The notes beneath the pieces are model-generated. The model saw nothing but the letters and a program-made list of their open reading frames with translations. It was not told the DNA's origin and made no database searches. The position numbers and the translations under genes were made by a program. Of a stretch of 20,363 nt of DNA, positions 1 through 8,383 are shown piece by piece; position 1 is the first letter of the stretch, and each line of letters opens with the position of its first letter. This DNA comes from Nitrospirota bacterium (GTDB lineage Bacteria > Nitrospirota_A > Leptospirillia > Leptospirillales > Leptospirillaceae). The DNA is taken from assembly GCA_021829515.1 (NCBI GenBank), contig JAKBPM010000017.1:1-20363 (forward strand), in the 5' to 3' direction.

Positions 1-1042
1 TTGGTGCATGAACCGATAAAACCCTGTCGATGGAAATCTCGCTTAATGGAGTTCCCGGCTCAAGTCCCATATATTTGAGGGCATTTTTCGCATTTTCTTT
101 AGAGACTTCATCTTTAAAACTTTCGGGGGAGGGAATGGATCCTGTGACAGGAAGAACCATGCCCGGGTTTGTTCCCCATGTGATTTGGGGCTCGATCCTG
201 GTGGCATCGATTTCAAGAACCCGGTCATATTTTGCATCAGGGTCAGAGTGCAGGGACTTCCAGGAGGAGACAGCCTTTTCCCAAAGGTCACCTTTGGGTG
301 CCATCGGACGACCCTTGATATAAGAAAAGGTCACTTCGTCGGCTGCGATCATTCCGGCTCGGGCTCCTGCTTCTATCGCCATGTTGCAAAGCGTCATCCT
401 GGCCTCCATGGAGAGTTCCCTGACGGCTTCTCCCGAGAATTCCAGAACATACCCTGTTCCGCCATCAGTTCCGATTTGACCGATGATGTAAAGAATCAGA
501 TCTTTGGATGTCGAGCCTTTGGGGAGATGGCCGTTGACCTTTATGAGAAACGATTTCGGTTTCTTCTGGATAAGGGTTTGTGTGGCCATGACATGTTCAA
601 CCTCTGACGTTCCCACGCCAAAGGCAAGCGCGCCAAAGGCTCCGTGGGTCGAGGTATGGCTGTCACCGCAGACGATGGTCATTCCTGGCAGGGTAAACCC
701 CTGTTCAGGAGCGATCACGTGGACAACACCCTGTCGAATGTCGTCCATCGTAAAGATGGGGACAGAATACTCCATGGCGTTTTTGGTCAGTGTTTCAACC
801 TGAAGGGCGCTGATAGGATCTTCAATTCCTTTTTTTCTTCCGGTTGTCGGAACATTATGGTCCGGAACCGCAAGTGTTGCCTGAGGTCGATGAACTGCCC
901 TGCCAGCGATCTTTAGTCCTTCAAAGGCTTGTGGGCTGGTTACTTCATGGACAAGCTGCCTGTCTATATAGAGAAGGGTCGATCCGTCAGATTCTGTAAC
1001 AACGTGATCATCCCAGATTTTTTCTAAGAGAGTTCGTCCCAT
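1..1042 (-). CDS. leuC: 3-isopropylmalate dehydratase large subunit (partial, apparent frameshift at edge)
   Basis: LeuC is the aconitase-family large subunit that isomerises 2- to 3-isopropylmalate in leucine biosynthesis, working with LeuD around a [4Fe-4S] cluster. The minus-strand translation has family landmarks: MGRTLLEK at the start, [53 protein letters not shown] and [11 protein letters not shown]. About 347 codons are visible before the window ends, so the C-terminal part is missing. The expected cluster motif VFIGSCT appears only after adding one base at an A4 run (positions 18-21 on the plus strand). As written, the frame reads VLSVHAP. I chose the ATG at 1042 because it aligns with known LeuC starts and lies 11 nt after AGGAG. 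An ATG at 1051 is in frame but only 2 nt from AGGAG. The gene is divergent from rfbB across about 110 bp. Family identity is very secure; whether the frameshift is real is open. Confidence 0.95.
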   Translation of the reverse strand, partial: MGRTLLEKIWDDHVVTESDGSTLLYIDRQLVHEVTSPQAFEGLKIAGRAVHRPQATLAVPDHNVPTTGRKKGIEDPISALQVETLTKNAMEYSVPIFTMDDIRQGVVHVIAPEQGFTLPGMTIVCGDSHTSTHGAFGALAFGVGTSEVEHVMATQTLIQKKPKSFLIKVNGHLPKGSTSKDLILYIIGQIGTDGGTGYVLEFSGEAVRELSMEARMTLCNMAIEAGARAGMIAADEVTFSYIKGRPMAPKGDLWEKAVSSWKSLHSDPDAKYDRVLEIDATRIEPQITWGTNPGMVLPVTGSIPSPESFKDEVSKENAKNALKYMGLEPGTPLSEISIDRVLSVHAP

Positions 1043-1152
1043 TGTTGTCATGGCTCCTGTTTGGGTGCATGGGGTTTAAATAGATCAAATGAGAGGATAT
1101 GATACCAAAAATTCTTTTTGAGTGCATGGACCAATTTTAAAAAGGATGCTTA

Positions 1153-2238
1153 ATGTCGAAACGATGGCTTGTAACGGGCGGGGCTGGGTTTATTGGATCA
1201 AACTTTGTGTTGGAGGCCCGGAAGAAAAATCTGGCTAAAGTCTTGACTCTGGATCTTTTGACGTATGCCGGGAACCGAACGAATCTTTCTGCCATTGAGA
1301 AAGATCCGGACCATGAATTTGTTCATGGAGACATTTCCGATCCCTCTTTGGTCAGGTCTCTTATTGAGTCATTCAAGCCAACGGCGATCTTTCATTTTGC
1401 GGCTGAGTCCCATGTGGACAGATCGATTGACCATCCGGGCATTTTTCTGAAGACGAATGTGGAAGGGACATTTGTTCTTCTTGACGAAGCCCGCAAATAT
1501 CTTTCAGGAGGTGGGGGAGATCCCGGTGAGCCATTCCGATTCATCCATGTCTCGACTGATGAGGTTTTTGGGAGTCTGGGGGCGGAAGACCCTCCCTTTA
1601 CGGAGACAACACCATATGCTCCAAACTCTCCGTATGCAGCTTCAAAAGCAGCCTCCGACCACCTCGCCAGAGCCTATTTTCACACATATGGCCTGCCGGT
1701 CATTACGACAAACTGTTCCAATAATTTTGGTCCCTGGCAATTTCCCGAAAAATTGATTCCGACTGTCGTCTTGGCAGCAATAGAGGGGAAAGAGATTCCG
1801 TTATATGGAGATGGGCTCAATATCAGGGATTGGCTATATGTGGGAGATCATGTTCAAGCCATCCTGCGCATTCATGAAGCAGGCATCCCAGGGGAAACTT
1901 ACAATATTGGCGGCAACAGCGAACGGACCAACCAAAGGGTGATCGAGACGATACTATCAATCCTTGATCAGGAAAGACCAAGATCAGACGGGCATTCTTA
2001 TTCTGGACAGGTCCGCCATGTTACCGATCGCCCGGGACATGATCGACGCTATGCCATGGATGCAAGTCGCTTGAAGCGCGAACTCGGTTGGACTCCAGAG
2101 TTTTCTTTTGAGTCGGCAATAGGGGAAACGGTGAGATGGTATCTGGCAAATGAAGAATGGTGGAGGGAGATCCGTTCACGGAAATACGCTGGCGAGAGGC
2201 TGGGTGTATTGCCCCCTTTGAAAAAGGGGGCAAAATGA
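1153..2238 (+). CDS. rfbB: dTDP-glucose 4,6-dehydratase
   Basis: RfbB/RmlB converts dTDP-glucose to dTDP-4-keto-6-deoxyglucose, the second step towards dTDP-rhamnose and other deoxysugars for surface polysaccharide. The 361-residue product has the usual family length. It shows the extended-SDR Rossmann motif [10 protein letters not shown] (residues 8-17), the STDEVFG segment with the catalytic Thr-Asp-Glu near 135-137, and the YxxxK pair (Y161, K165). [12 protein letters not shown] and ETYNIGG are further family blocks. AAGGA lies 8 nt before the ATG. The stop overlaps the rfbA start in an ATGA junction, so the two are almost certainly translationally coupled. This is the first gene of an rfbBAC operon; no clear promoter was found in the gap to leuC. 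Confidence 0.97.
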   Translation: MSKRWLVTGGAGFIGSNFVLEARKKNLAKVLTLDLLTYAGNRTNLSAIEKDPDHEFVHGDISDPSLVRSLIESFKPTAIFHFAAESHVDRSIDHPGIFLKTNVEGTFVLLDEARKYLSGGGGDPGEPFRFIHVSTDEVFGSLGAEDPPFTETTPYAPNSPYAASKAASDHLARAYFHTYGLPVITTNCSNNFGPWQFPEKLIPTVVLAAIEGKEIPLYGDGLNIRDWLYVGDHVQAILRIHEAGIPGETYNIGGNSERTNQRVIETILSILDQERPRSDGHSYSGQVRHVTDRPGHDRRYAMDASRLKRELGWTPEFSFESAIGETVRWYLANEEWWREIRSRKYAGERLGVLPPLKKGAK

Positions 2239-3113
2239 GAGGAATCATTCTGGCAGGAGGTGCCGGTACACGGCTTCACCCATTGACTTATGTCGTAAGC
2301 AAGCAGCTTATGCCTGTTTATGACAAACCCATGATCTACTATCCCCTTGTAACTCTGATGCTGTCGGGTATCAGGGAAATCATGATCATTTCAACTCCGG
2401 CTGATCTCCCCCTTTTCAAGGCGCTCCTTGGAGATGGTTCTGCTCTTGGTCTTTCCTTCTCCTATGAGGTTCAACCCACACCTGCCGGACTTGCCCAAGC
2501 ATTTTTGATTGGTGAAAAGTTTATCAGGAAAGAGCCTGTGGCTCTTGTTTTGGGAGACAATATTTTTTTCGGGCATGGATTGTCAGAGGTCCTGCAAAAG
2601 TCGGCATGTCTTGAAAGAGGAGCCCTGATTTTTGGATACATGGTGAAAGATCCTGAAAGATATGGTGTTTTGTCATTTGACCCGGAGGGAAGGGTTCTTG
2701 AGATTCTGGAAAAGCCCAAGGAGCCGCCTTCGCGCTATGCCGTGCCTGGACTCTACTTCTATGACGGAATGGTTTCAGAGTATGCCAGGTCGCTTCGTCC
2801 ATCGGACAGGGGAGAGCTTGAGATTACGGATCTGAACAGGTTGTATCTCGCCAACGGAGATTTACGCGTCGAGCGATTGGGCAGAGGGACAGCTTGGCTT
2901 GATACAGGAACGCATGAAGCTCTTCTTGAGGCATCGAATTTTATTGCCGCGATTGAAAATCGGCAAGGATTGAAAGTGGCTTGCCCGGAAGAAGTTGCCT
3001 ATAGGATGGGGTATATTTCACGGGAAGATATTTTGAGAACCGGTCGTTCAATGTCCAAAAATGGGTATGGCCAATATCTGATTTCTTTGGCAGAGGAGGA
3101 TCTTTTTTCATGA
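2235..3113 (+). CDS. rfbA: glucose-1-phosphate thymidylyltransferase
   Basis: RfbA/RmlA makes dTDP-glucose from glucose-1-phosphate and dTTP, feeding RfbB. The 292-residue product has the nucleotidyltransferase signature GGAGTRLHP (residues 8-16), the [16 protein letters not shown] block, the [10 protein letters not shown] metal-binding segment, [10 protein letters not shown] and [18 protein letters not shown]. An open frame extends upstream into rfbB to 2157. The ATG at 2235 is chosen because it gives the family N-terminus, sits just behind a purine-rich AAAAAGGGGG, and overlaps the rfbB stop by 4 bases. Its own stop overlaps rfbC in the same ATGA way, so three genes are read as one unit. 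Confidence 0.97.
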   Translation: MRGIILAGGAGTRLHPLTYVVSKQLMPVYDKPMIYYPLVTLMLSGIREIMIISTPADLPLFKALLGDGSALGLSFSYEVQPTPAGLAQAFLIGEKFIRKEPVALVLGDNIFFGHGLSEVLQKSACLERGALIFGYMVKDPERYGVLSFDPEGRVLEILEKPKEPPSRYAVPGLYFYDGMVSEYARSLRPSDRGELEITDLNRLYLANGDLRVERLGRGTAWLDTGTHEALLEASNFIAAIENRQGLKVACPEEVAYRMGYISREDILRTGRSMSKNGYGQYLISLAEEDLFS

Positions 3114-3661
3114 GAGTGATTGAAACGAATCTTCCCGGGGTTCTCCGGGTGATCCCTGACCTGTTCAAGGATCCCAGGGGATTTTTCATGGAGACCTACC
3201 ATGCTGAGAAGTTCAAGGCCTTGGGACTTCCAGAAATTTTTCTGCAAGACAACCATTCCCGATCAGGAAAAGGGATTCTGAGAGGTCTTCACTTTCAGAA
3301 GACTCGTCAGCAGGGAAAACTTGTCAGGGTAGTAGCCGGATCCCTGTTTGATGTGGCGGTGGACATACGACAGGGATCCCCGACTTTCGGGCAGTGGTAT
3401 GGTCAGGTCTTGACCTCTGAGAATCCTGAGTTTATTTATATTCCAGAGGGATTTGCTCATGGATTTTATTCTCTTGAGGAGAATACTGAGCTTGTTTATA
3501 AGTGTACAGAACTGTATGACCCTTCTGATGAAGGGGGAATCCTTTGGAGCGATCCGGATATTGGTATCGACTGGCCAGGAAGGACTCCGACCGTCTCAGC
3601 AAAAGATGCCTTGTATCCTTTATTGAAGGAGCTTTCTGCAGAGCATCTTCCCAAAATATAA
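3110..3661 (+). CDS. rfbC: dTDP-4-dehydrorhamnose 3,5-epimerase
   Basis: RfbC/RmlC epimerises dTDP-4-keto-6-deoxyglucose at C3 and C5 to the rhamnose-series ketosugar. The product has 183 residues, the normal length of this cupin-fold enzyme. Visible motifs are [29 protein letters not shown] with the catalytic His (H61), and [12 protein letters not shown] followed by the YKCTELYDP segment carrying the active-site Tyr. The start overlaps the rfbA stop. The final reductase rfbD does not follow: the next 225 bases are non-coding and then comes a phosphatase. Either rfbD lies elsewhere or the pathway ends in another dTDP-sugar. Confidence 0.96.
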   Translation: MRVIETNLPGVLRVIPDLFKDPRGFFMETYHAEKFKALGLPEIFLQDNHSRSGKGILRGLHFQKTRQQGKLVRVVAGSLFDVAVDIRQGSPTFGQWYGQVLTSENPEFIYIPEGFAHGFYSLEENTELVYKCTELYDPSDEGGILWSDPDIGIDWPGRTPTVSAKDALYPLLKELSAEHLPKI

Positions 3662-3677
3662 GCGGGATGAATCTGTT

Positions 3678-3714
3678 GCGGAGATTGTCTTTTCAAAGGA
3701 GAAGTCATCTCCGC
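3678..3714 (+). other. stem-loop after rfbC
   Basis: A perfect 8-bp inverted repeat (GCGGAGAT at 3678-3685, ATCTCCGC at 3707-3714) encloses 21 nt that can pair further (TCTTTT with AGGAGA). It begins 16 nt after the rfbC stop, where the rfbBAC transcript would be expected to end. No U-tract follows directly, so it may be an mRNA 3'-end structure rather than a canonical intrinsic terminator. The rest of the gap to 3886 shows no gene. Confidence 0.4.
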
Positions 3715-3886
3715 TGTGATTCCTGTTTTGCATCGCTTCTGCCGTTCAGATAAGGATCTTATTTCTTTATTGATCGGAGAGATCTAGTCTTTTTTCAGGG
3801 AGATCCCCAATCAGTCCAAGAGATTTCAATATTTTTATATAACTCCGGATTTTTTGAGGAATTCCTTTAAGAATAAGGAGTTTTGA

Positions 3887-4399
3887 ATGGATCTTGTTCT
3901 TTGGAGACATGCTAAAGCAGAGGAACTTTCTGTATTGGCAGATAGCTCTGGGGAGCCGATGCGGGATCTTGACCGTCCTTTGACGGATAAAGGCTGGAGG
4001 GATGCCAAAAAAGTTTCAGGGCGGATAGAGAAGCGACTGGATTCGTCTTTCGTAATCTTTTCAAGCCCTGCACTGAGAACCATCCAAACCGCTCAGTGCC
4101 TTGGCCGAAAGATAAAGGTTCTTGATCTTCTGTACCAGGGTTCCGCGAAACAGATTTTCTCTTTCCTTCATTGGCCGGAACTTCAGTCGTCGACAGTCAT
4201 TGTTGGACATCAACCCTCGATTGGCCGTCTTGCTTCCTTGATCCTGACGGGAGAGGATTTTCCTCTGGTGGTGGAACCAGGGGCATTTTTCTGGTTTCGT
4301 TGGAAAACGGGGTATTCGGGTGGGCAACCGGCGCTAGTTTGGGCCATGACTCCGGGTTGTTTGAAAAAAAACTCCAGGAAAAATGAAAAGAATGATTGA
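3887..4399 (+). CDS. sixA: SixA-like phosphohistidine phosphatase
   Basis: The product is a histidine-phosphatase-superfamily protein of the SixA type, which removes phosphate from phosphohistidine on HPt/phosphocarrier proteins. The 170 residues show the RH motif (LWRHAKA, R7-H8), the LTDKGWRDA block typical of SixA, SSPALRTIQTA with the second active-site Arg (R64), and VIVGHQPSIG with the second catalytic His (H108). The ATG is preceded by AAGGAG about 7 nt upstream. It is convergent with the XRE regulator at 4422, leaving only 22 bases between stops. Catalytic residues are intact; the physiological substrate cannot be read from the sequence. Confidence 0.85.
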   Translation: MDLVLWRHAKAEELSVLADSSGEPMRDLDRPLTDKGWRDAKKVSGRIEKRLDSSFVIFSSPALRTIQTAQCLGRKIKVLDLLYQGSAKQIFSFLHWPELQSSTVIVGHQPSIGRLASLILTGEDFPLVVEPGAFFWFRWKTGYSGGQPALVWAMTPGCLKKNSRKNEKND

Positions 4400-4421
4400 C
4401 ATTTCTTTTGAACCCTCAAAA

Positions 4422-4799
4422 TCAGCTGATACGGTGGCTGGCGAGCTCGGCAAGCCGCATTGCAAGCTCCTTTATCAATGTCCTGTCCTTTCGGTCAAGT
4501 TGGCGAATAAGAATCATTAGCTGCAGGTCTTCGTTCGACTGGAGTGAAGGTTCGCTGACAACCGTTTCTGAAGATTGATCCCTTTCTCCCAAAACAAGCC
4601 AGTCCAGAGAGACATGAAATTCCATTGCGATGGCAGTTAAAAGCGTTATGGGCGGTATCCTGCTGCCGGACTCGTAGCGCGAAATATCCGTTTGGGAAAT
4701 CCCGAGACGATGAGCCAATATCGCTTGTGAAAGAGCTCCTCTCAAGAAACGGATCCTTTGTGCGATACCAGAGGCGTGATGGTTGATATTTATACCCAT
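4422..4799 (-). CDS. XRE-family transcriptional regulator
   Basis: This is a 125-residue DNA-binding protein. Residues about 12-65 form a Cro/C1-type helix-turn-helix (LSQAILAHRLGISQTDISRYESGSR then PPITLLTAIA). After that comes a short acidic/Ser-rich linker and a C-terminal helix (LQLMILIRQLDRKDRTLIKELAMRLAEL) likely used for dimerisation. The ATG at 4799 has only a weak, distant AAGGA. A strong predicted promoter (4864-4892) reads into it. It is divergent from another small XRE-like gene 73 bp away, so autoregulation of the shared region is likely, by analogy with repressor/antirepressor pairs. Its targets are unknown. Confidence 0.85.
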   Translation of the reverse strand: MGININHHASGIAQRIRFLRGALSQAILAHRLGISQTDISRYESGSRIPPITLLTAIAMEFHVSLDWLVLGERDQSSETVVSEPSLQSNEDLQLMILIRQLDRKDRTLIKELAMRLAELASHRIS

Positions 4800-4809
4800 T
4801 AAGTATAAT
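4783..4809 (+). promoter_or_regulatory. candidate promoter for the 4873 HTH gene
   Basis: TTGATA (4783-4788) and a perfect TATAAT (4804-4809) are separated by 15 bp, shorter than the ideal 17. It would start near 4816 and read to the right. The element covers the start codon of the divergent regulator (4797-4799), so binding of either regulator here could affect both genes. Confidence 0.4.
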
Positions 4810-4863
4810 ATTTTCCTTTTATGAAAATTTGGAATATATTGTTAAATAAAAGAAAATTAGGGG

Positions 4864-4892
4864 ATTATAAGATTGGATCTATTAACGGTCAA
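4864..4892 (-). promoter_or_regulatory. sigma70-type promoter for the XRE regulator
   Basis: On the minus strand TTGACC (4892-4887) and a perfect TATAAT (4869-4864) are exactly 17 bp apart. Predicted transcription begins near 4857, leaving a leader of roughly 58 nt before the ATG at 4799. The -35/-10 region overlaps the start codon of the plus-strand HTH gene at 4873. Confidence 0.65.
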
Positions 4893-5067
4893 GCAAATCA
4901 AACTTGCTCTTTTACTCCGGGATTGGACGTTGGCTGATCTTGCCCAAATGATCGGGATTACACCATCGTATCTTTCGATGGTTCTTAACGGAAAAAGAAA
5001 GGGGCAGTGGGTTTGGGAGGCCGCTTCGAGAGAGCTCTCAGGTTGCTTGTCGCAATTTCGGATCTGA
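4873..5067 (+). CDS. small HTH (XRE/Cro-like) protein
   Basis: A 64-residue product consisting almost wholly of a helix-turn-helix: WTLADLAQMIGITPSYLSMVLNGKRKG (residues 18-44) matches the Cro/C1 pattern, followed by a short tail. The start is a TTG at 4873, since an upstream in-frame alternative is blocked by a stop. AGGGG lies about 12 nt ahead, so translation is probably weak. It is divergent from the larger XRE gene and its first codons lie inside that gene's promoter, which suggests a Cro-like partner. Leader peptide or remnant of a mobile element are other possibilities, though no integrase or phage gene is near. Confidence 0.65.
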   Translation: MDLLTVKQIKLALLLRDWTLADLAQMIGITPSYLSMVLNGKRKGQWVWEAASRELSGCLSQFRI

Positions 5068-5434
5068 GCCGAATCTTGTTTGTCTGAGGAGCTAAGATTC
5101 TCATGTTGGATGTGATCCTGATCGGCTGGTGTGAGGCATCACCCGAATAATAATTTTATGGCTGCCGGAATAGACTGCTTGTTTCTTTCCGATGGACATA
5201 TTTTCTGTATTTATAATATATCTTTATGATTTTAAAAATTTATTTTTTGTGGCAAACTATCCAAGAATCATCTCCTCTCTTTATTGAAAGTGTAAGTTTT
5301 ATCTGAATCATCACATCCCTAATCTTTATAGATGCTCACGGTTCTCCGAACGATAAGATCTTGTGTCCCTTGGCCTTCTTTTCATTGGAAATTCTCTTGT
5401 CATTTTTTAGACTTTGTCCTGATGGGAGTGTTTG
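5068..5434. other. non-coding gap, AT-rich
   Basis: No coding frame of quality is visible here. The centre (about 5200-5250) is strongly AT-rich and includes a TATAAT (5212-5217) without a convincing -35 box. Weak inverted repeats (GTGAT/ATCAC around 5110-5152) were seen but are not distinctive. The promoter of the downstream GGDEF gene must lie in this gap but I cannot place it. Confidence 0.5.
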
Positions 5435-7276
5435 ATGAGTCAAGATTCCATGGATGGGTTTGATCCATTGAACAAGGATTTCTTCGAATCTGTATTCAAT
5501 TGGACGGGTATCGGTATCGGTGTTGTGGATCTTTACGGGTCTTACTGGAAGATCAATGATGCTTGGGCACAGATGCTGGGTTATACGAACGAAGAGCTTC
5601 TGAGCAAAAGTATCCGGGATATTTCACATCCGGATGACACCGAAAAGAGTTACTCCTCTCTTCAGGCAATGATAAGGGGGGAGATTGACTCCTACCGATT
5701 TGAAAAACGCTTTGTTCGGAAAGACCAGACGGAAATTTATTGTGATCTGATTGCCACGCCATTTAAAAATAGTCATGGCGAAACAGTTGGTGTCATTGGA
5801 GTCATGATCGATATTTCTGATCGGAAAATGTTGTCCCAACAGCTTCTGTCATTGAAGAATCTTTATGCCGGTTCCGCTCTGGTCCATCAAAACCTGCTTC
5901 AAGAAAAAGACTTGGGATCTCTTTTGGAGGAGGTCTGCAGGATTGGGGTCTCTTATGGAGGATTTGTTGCTGCGATGGTTGCCGATCTTGATCGGACCAC
6001 CCGACAACTTCATATCAAGACAACTGCTTGTCCTGATCCTGTGATCAAGAAAATGCTGGATGTCCTTGAGCTTTCCTCCGACCCCGAGTCACCCGCCGGT
6101 ATCGGTACGGTCGGTGAGTCTGTCCGAACGGGGAGGCCTGTCTTTATCAATGACTTTATAGCTCACCCGAACACGGGGCAATGGAAAGAGAGGGCCAAAT
6201 ATGCGAACGTGCGATCGGTGGCATCATTCCCTTTAAAGAAGAAAGGGAATGTCATTGGAACACTGATTGTCCTGTCGGACAAGATTGGCTATTTCCATTC
6301 TGAAGTCCTTTCTCTCCTGACATCGATGGCAGAAAGCATTTCTTACTGTATCGACAGTCTTGATCACCGGGAGAACCTGCTATTGTCCTCAACTGTCTTC
6401 AGGGAAGCGATTGAAGGGGTCATTATTGCCGACTATCATGGAAAAGTGCTGATGGCGAACAGAAGCTTCCATGAAATTACCGGATTTTTGCCGGAAGATA
6501 TTCTTGGAAAAGATATCAAGGTGTTCCATTCTGATTCCCATGATCGTAATCTTTTCAGAAAAATCTTTAAGTCCGTTGCAACCACTGGAAAGTGGGAGGG
6601 AGAAGTATGGAACAGGCGACAAAGCGGTCAGATCAGGCTCCACCGACTTTCAGTTGTGGGAATAAGCTCTAAAGAAGGTATGTTAACTCATTTTATCGGA
6701 TTCCTCTCCGATATCACCGCTCAACGGGAAGAGGAAGACCGGATGCGACGCTTGGCTTTTCATGATCCATTGACGGGACTTCCTAACAGGATGCTTTTTC
6801 ATGATCGCCTTGATCAGGCATTGAGGGGAGCAAAACGATCTGATTCGGCAGTTGCTATCTGTTATCTGGATCTTGATGAGTTTAAGCCTGTGAATGATCG
6901 GTACGGACATCAGGTGGGAGATGAGCTTTTGAAAGAAGTGGCTCTCCGGCTTGAGCGGTCAATCCGTGAAGCGGATACAGTCTGCCGTATTGGGGGGGAT
7001 GAGTTTATTATTTTGTTTCCCAATATTTTGGATGAAAATGAGATTGAGCGACTTGGAGAACAACTCCTTCAGGAAGTTTCCAAACCATTTGCATGGGGAG
7101 ATGAACTCCTTTATGTTACGGCAAGTGCGGGATTGGCCTTATATCCGAATGATGGTGCGGAGTTAACGGACCTGCTCACCCAAGCGGATTGGGCGATGTA
7201 TCAGGCTAAAAAATATGGTCGGAATCGCCTGTTCTGGAAGGTTAGTCCATCGGCACCAAATGACAGTGAGTTCTAA
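5435..7276 (+). CDS. PAS-GAF-PAS-GGDEF diguanylate cyclase
   Basis: This is a cytosolic signalling enzyme predicted to make cyclic di-GMP from two GTP. The 613-residue product has a PAS domain (about 15-130), a GAF domain (about 150-310), a second PAS (about 320-430) and a GGDEF domain (about 440-605). No transmembrane segment or EAL domain is present. The GGDEF signature is exact (residues 520-524), and RxxD (READ, 511-514) sits five residues upstream, the allosteric I-site for product inhibition, so it is likely active and feedback-controlled. The ATG at 5435 is preferred over a TTG just before it because GGGAG lies 6-7 nt upstream. It stands alone, followed by a terminator. Ligands of the sensor domains cannot be inferred. 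Confidence 0.93.
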   Translation: MSQDSMDGFDPLNKDFFESVFNWTGIGIGVVDLYGSYWKINDAWAQMLGYTNEELLSKSIRDISHPDDTEKSYSSLQAMIRGEIDSYRFEKRFVRKDQTEIYCDLIATPFKNSHGETVGVIGVMIDISDRKMLSQQLLSLKNLYAGSALVHQNLLQEKDLGSLLEEVCRIGVSYGGFVAAMVADLDRTTRQLHIKTTACPDPVIKKMLDVLELSSDPESPAGIGTVGESVRTGRPVFINDFIAHPNTGQWKERAKYANVRSVASFPLKKKGNVIGTLIVLSDKIGYFHSEVLSLLTSMAESISYCIDSLDHRENLLLSSTVFREAIEGVIIADYHGKVLMANRSFHEITGFLPEDILGKDIKVFHSDSHDRNLFRKIFKSVATTGKWEGEVWNRRQSGQIRLHRLSVVGISSKEGMLTHFIGFLSDITAQREEEDRMRRLAFHDPLTGLPNRMLFHDRLDQALRGAKRSDSAVAICYLDLDEFKPVNDRYGHQVGDELLKEVALRLERSIREADTVCRIGGDEFIILFPNILDENEIERLGEQLLQEVSKPFAWGDELLYVTASAGLALYPNDGAELTDLLTQADWAMYQAKKYGRNRLFWKVSPSAPNDSEF

Positions 7277-7282
7277 CAGGAA

Positions 7283-7326
7283 TCGACATCTTTCCTCTCT
7301 GATCTCTTGATGTCGGATTTTTATTG
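7283..7326 (+). terminator. intrinsic terminator of the GGDEF gene
   Basis: An 8-bp stem (TCGACATC at 7283-7290 with GATGTCGG at 7309-7316, one G-U pair) encloses an 18-nt loop. It is followed by ATTTTTATT. It starts 7 nt after the GGDEF stop codon. Confidence 0.6.
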
Positions 7327-7333
7327 GTAGCTG

Positions 7334-7363
7334 TTGATTTTTTAAAAATACATCCTGTATGAT
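7334..7363 (+). promoter_or_regulatory. promoter of the CAT tRNA gene
   Basis: TTGATT (7334-7339) and TATGAT (7358-7363) are 18 bp apart, with the tRNA 5' end 17 bp beyond the -10 box. The discriminator is G-rich (GGGCGG), as is common for stringently controlled stable-RNA promoters. Confidence 0.6.
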
Positions 7364-7379
7364 GGGCGGATCATTTTGT

Positions 7380-7455
7380 GGCGGTGTAGCTCAGACGGTA
7401 GAGCAGGTGAATCATAATCACTCGGTCGGGGGTTCGAGTCCCTCCGCCGCCACCA
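7380..7455 (+). tRNA. tRNA with CAT anticodon, probably tRNA-Ile2 (lysidine type)
   Basis: A complete cloverleaf: acceptor GGCGGTG/CGCCGCC, D-arm GCTC/GAGC, anticodon stem GGTGA/TCACT with loop ATCATAA, T-arm with TTCGAGT loop, and an encoded CCA. The CAT anticodon could be elongator Met or Ile2, whose C34 is changed to lysidine by TilS. The anticodon arm and variable region (CAGGTGA, then TCACTCGGTC) resemble bacterial tRNA-Ile2 much more than elongator tRNA-Met. It lacks the three G-C pairs of initiator tRNA. Structure is certain; amino-acid identity is inferred. Confidence 0.9.
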
Positions 7456-7553
7456 TAATCTCAATTGTGTTTCTATTCGTCCTTATTCCGTTAAAAATTC
7501 TTTTTCACAAGATCTTCCCCCAAAAATTTGAGACTTAGGACAAGTGCATGATT

Positions 7554-7582
7554 TTGACTCCTGATGTGAAAGGTCTTATCGT
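7554..7582 (+). promoter_or_regulatory. candidate promoter of the outer-membrane protein gene
   Basis: TTGACT (7554-7559) and TATCGT (7577-7582) are spaced by 17 bp. Transcription would begin near 7589, giving a leader of about 120 nt. The -10 match is only moderate. Confidence 0.4.
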
Positions 7583-7710
7583 GAGAGCATTTACTCATAA
7601 GGTTTCCTTGGGGAATTTTCACTTTCTTTTGAAAAAGTTATAGATTGAAGCAGTTGGTTGAGAGATCGTTGAACATGAACTCAAGTTTTGAGATGTCAAA
7701 AGGGGGAACT

Positions 7711-8292
7711 ATGCTTAAAAGATCCAGAGCAAGTTTTTTTGCTGGAAAGTGCTTTTTATTGGCCATTGGCGTTGCGGTTGGGATCACCTGCCTGTCCAAT
7801 TCAAAGAAGGCGGAAGCCGCTATCCTTCCAGTCAGCCTTTCGGTCCAGGGGATCGGCGTCGATGTTCTCTCTGGTCAAAGTACGGTTTTGGGGAATACGA
7901 ACAGTTATAGTGGTTTGGGTCTTGGTGGAGGCGCAATGGTCGAGCTTAATCTTCCGGGACCTTTATCGCTTCGTGCTCAGGCCAATTATATCCATTTTGC
8001 CGGTACTCCTGTTTTCAATATTCTGCCAATAACAGGCGGTGTCCAGATGGATCTTTTTAGTCTCCTGCCTTTTACTGTTTATCTCGCAGGAGATGCCGGA
8101 TATAACGAAACAACTGGTTTAGGAACATCTGGCGGTAACTTTACCTGGGATGCCGGTGTCGGTGTCAGTTTCGGACCTGTTTATGTAGAAGGTCGGTACA
8201 CTTATATTGCTGGACCAATCATGTCAACCTCCCAGGGAACAATGGGAGGTATGTCCTATATCCCGATCGTTGTAGGTTTTACATTCTTTTAG
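7711..8292 (+). CDS. predicted outer-membrane beta-barrel protein
   Basis: I do not recognise the family by name. The 193-residue product begins with a charged MLKRSR stretch, a hydrophobic core and an AEAA cleavage region near residues 34-37, a good signal peptide. The mature part is rich in Gly, Ser, Thr and alternating hydrophobics (SLRAQANYIHF, PFTVYLAGDAGYN, VYVEGRYTYIAG). It ends in Phe (VVGFTFF), the C-terminal signature recognised by the BAM complex, so an 8-strand barrel is plausible. The frame is open from a TTG at 7645, but the ATG at 7711 is chosen since AGGGGG lies 4 nt before it and the signal peptide follows at once. Flanked by its own candidate promoter and terminator, it looks monocistronic. 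Confidence 0.8.
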   Translation: MLKRSRASFFAGKCFLLAIGVAVGITCLSNSKKAEAAILPVSLSVQGIGVDVLSGQSTVLGNTNSYSGLGLGGGAMVELNLPGPLSLRAQANYIHFAGTPVFNILPITGGVQMDLFSLLPFTVYLAGDAGYNETTGLGTSGGNFTWDAGVGVSFGPVYVEGRYTYIAGPIMSTSQGTMGGMSYIPIVVGFTFF

Positions 8293-8320
8293 AAAAAAAA
8301 TTCAAGGGGCTCTTTTATCG

Positions 8321-8383
8321 GACATCTTTTATGGAGGCATCTCTTCTCAGGAGAACTGTCTCCAAGGAGGTGTCTTTTTTTTT
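8321..8383 (+). terminator. probable terminator after the beta-barrel gene
   Basis: GACATCTT (8321-8328) can pair with the later GGAGGTGTC (8367-8374) including G-U pairs. A nested GGAGA-ACTG-TCTCC hairpin lies inside, and a run of nine T follows. Several GGAG/CTCC alternatives compete, so the exact fold is uncertain. From here to 8551 no gene is seen. Confidence 0.5.

Noticed and set aside
185..916. Several plus-strand open frames at the left end
   Set aside because: All are antisense shadows of leuC, whose minus-strand translation matches the family in detail.
1061..1140. Repeated GTGCATGG between leuC and rfbB
   Set aside because: Only two short copies with no conserved spacing; not enough to call an operator or repeat family.
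5212..5217. TATAAT in the AT-rich gap before the GGDEF gene
   Set aside because: No acceptable -35 box at 16-18 bp; the hexamer is expected by chance in such AT-rich DNA.
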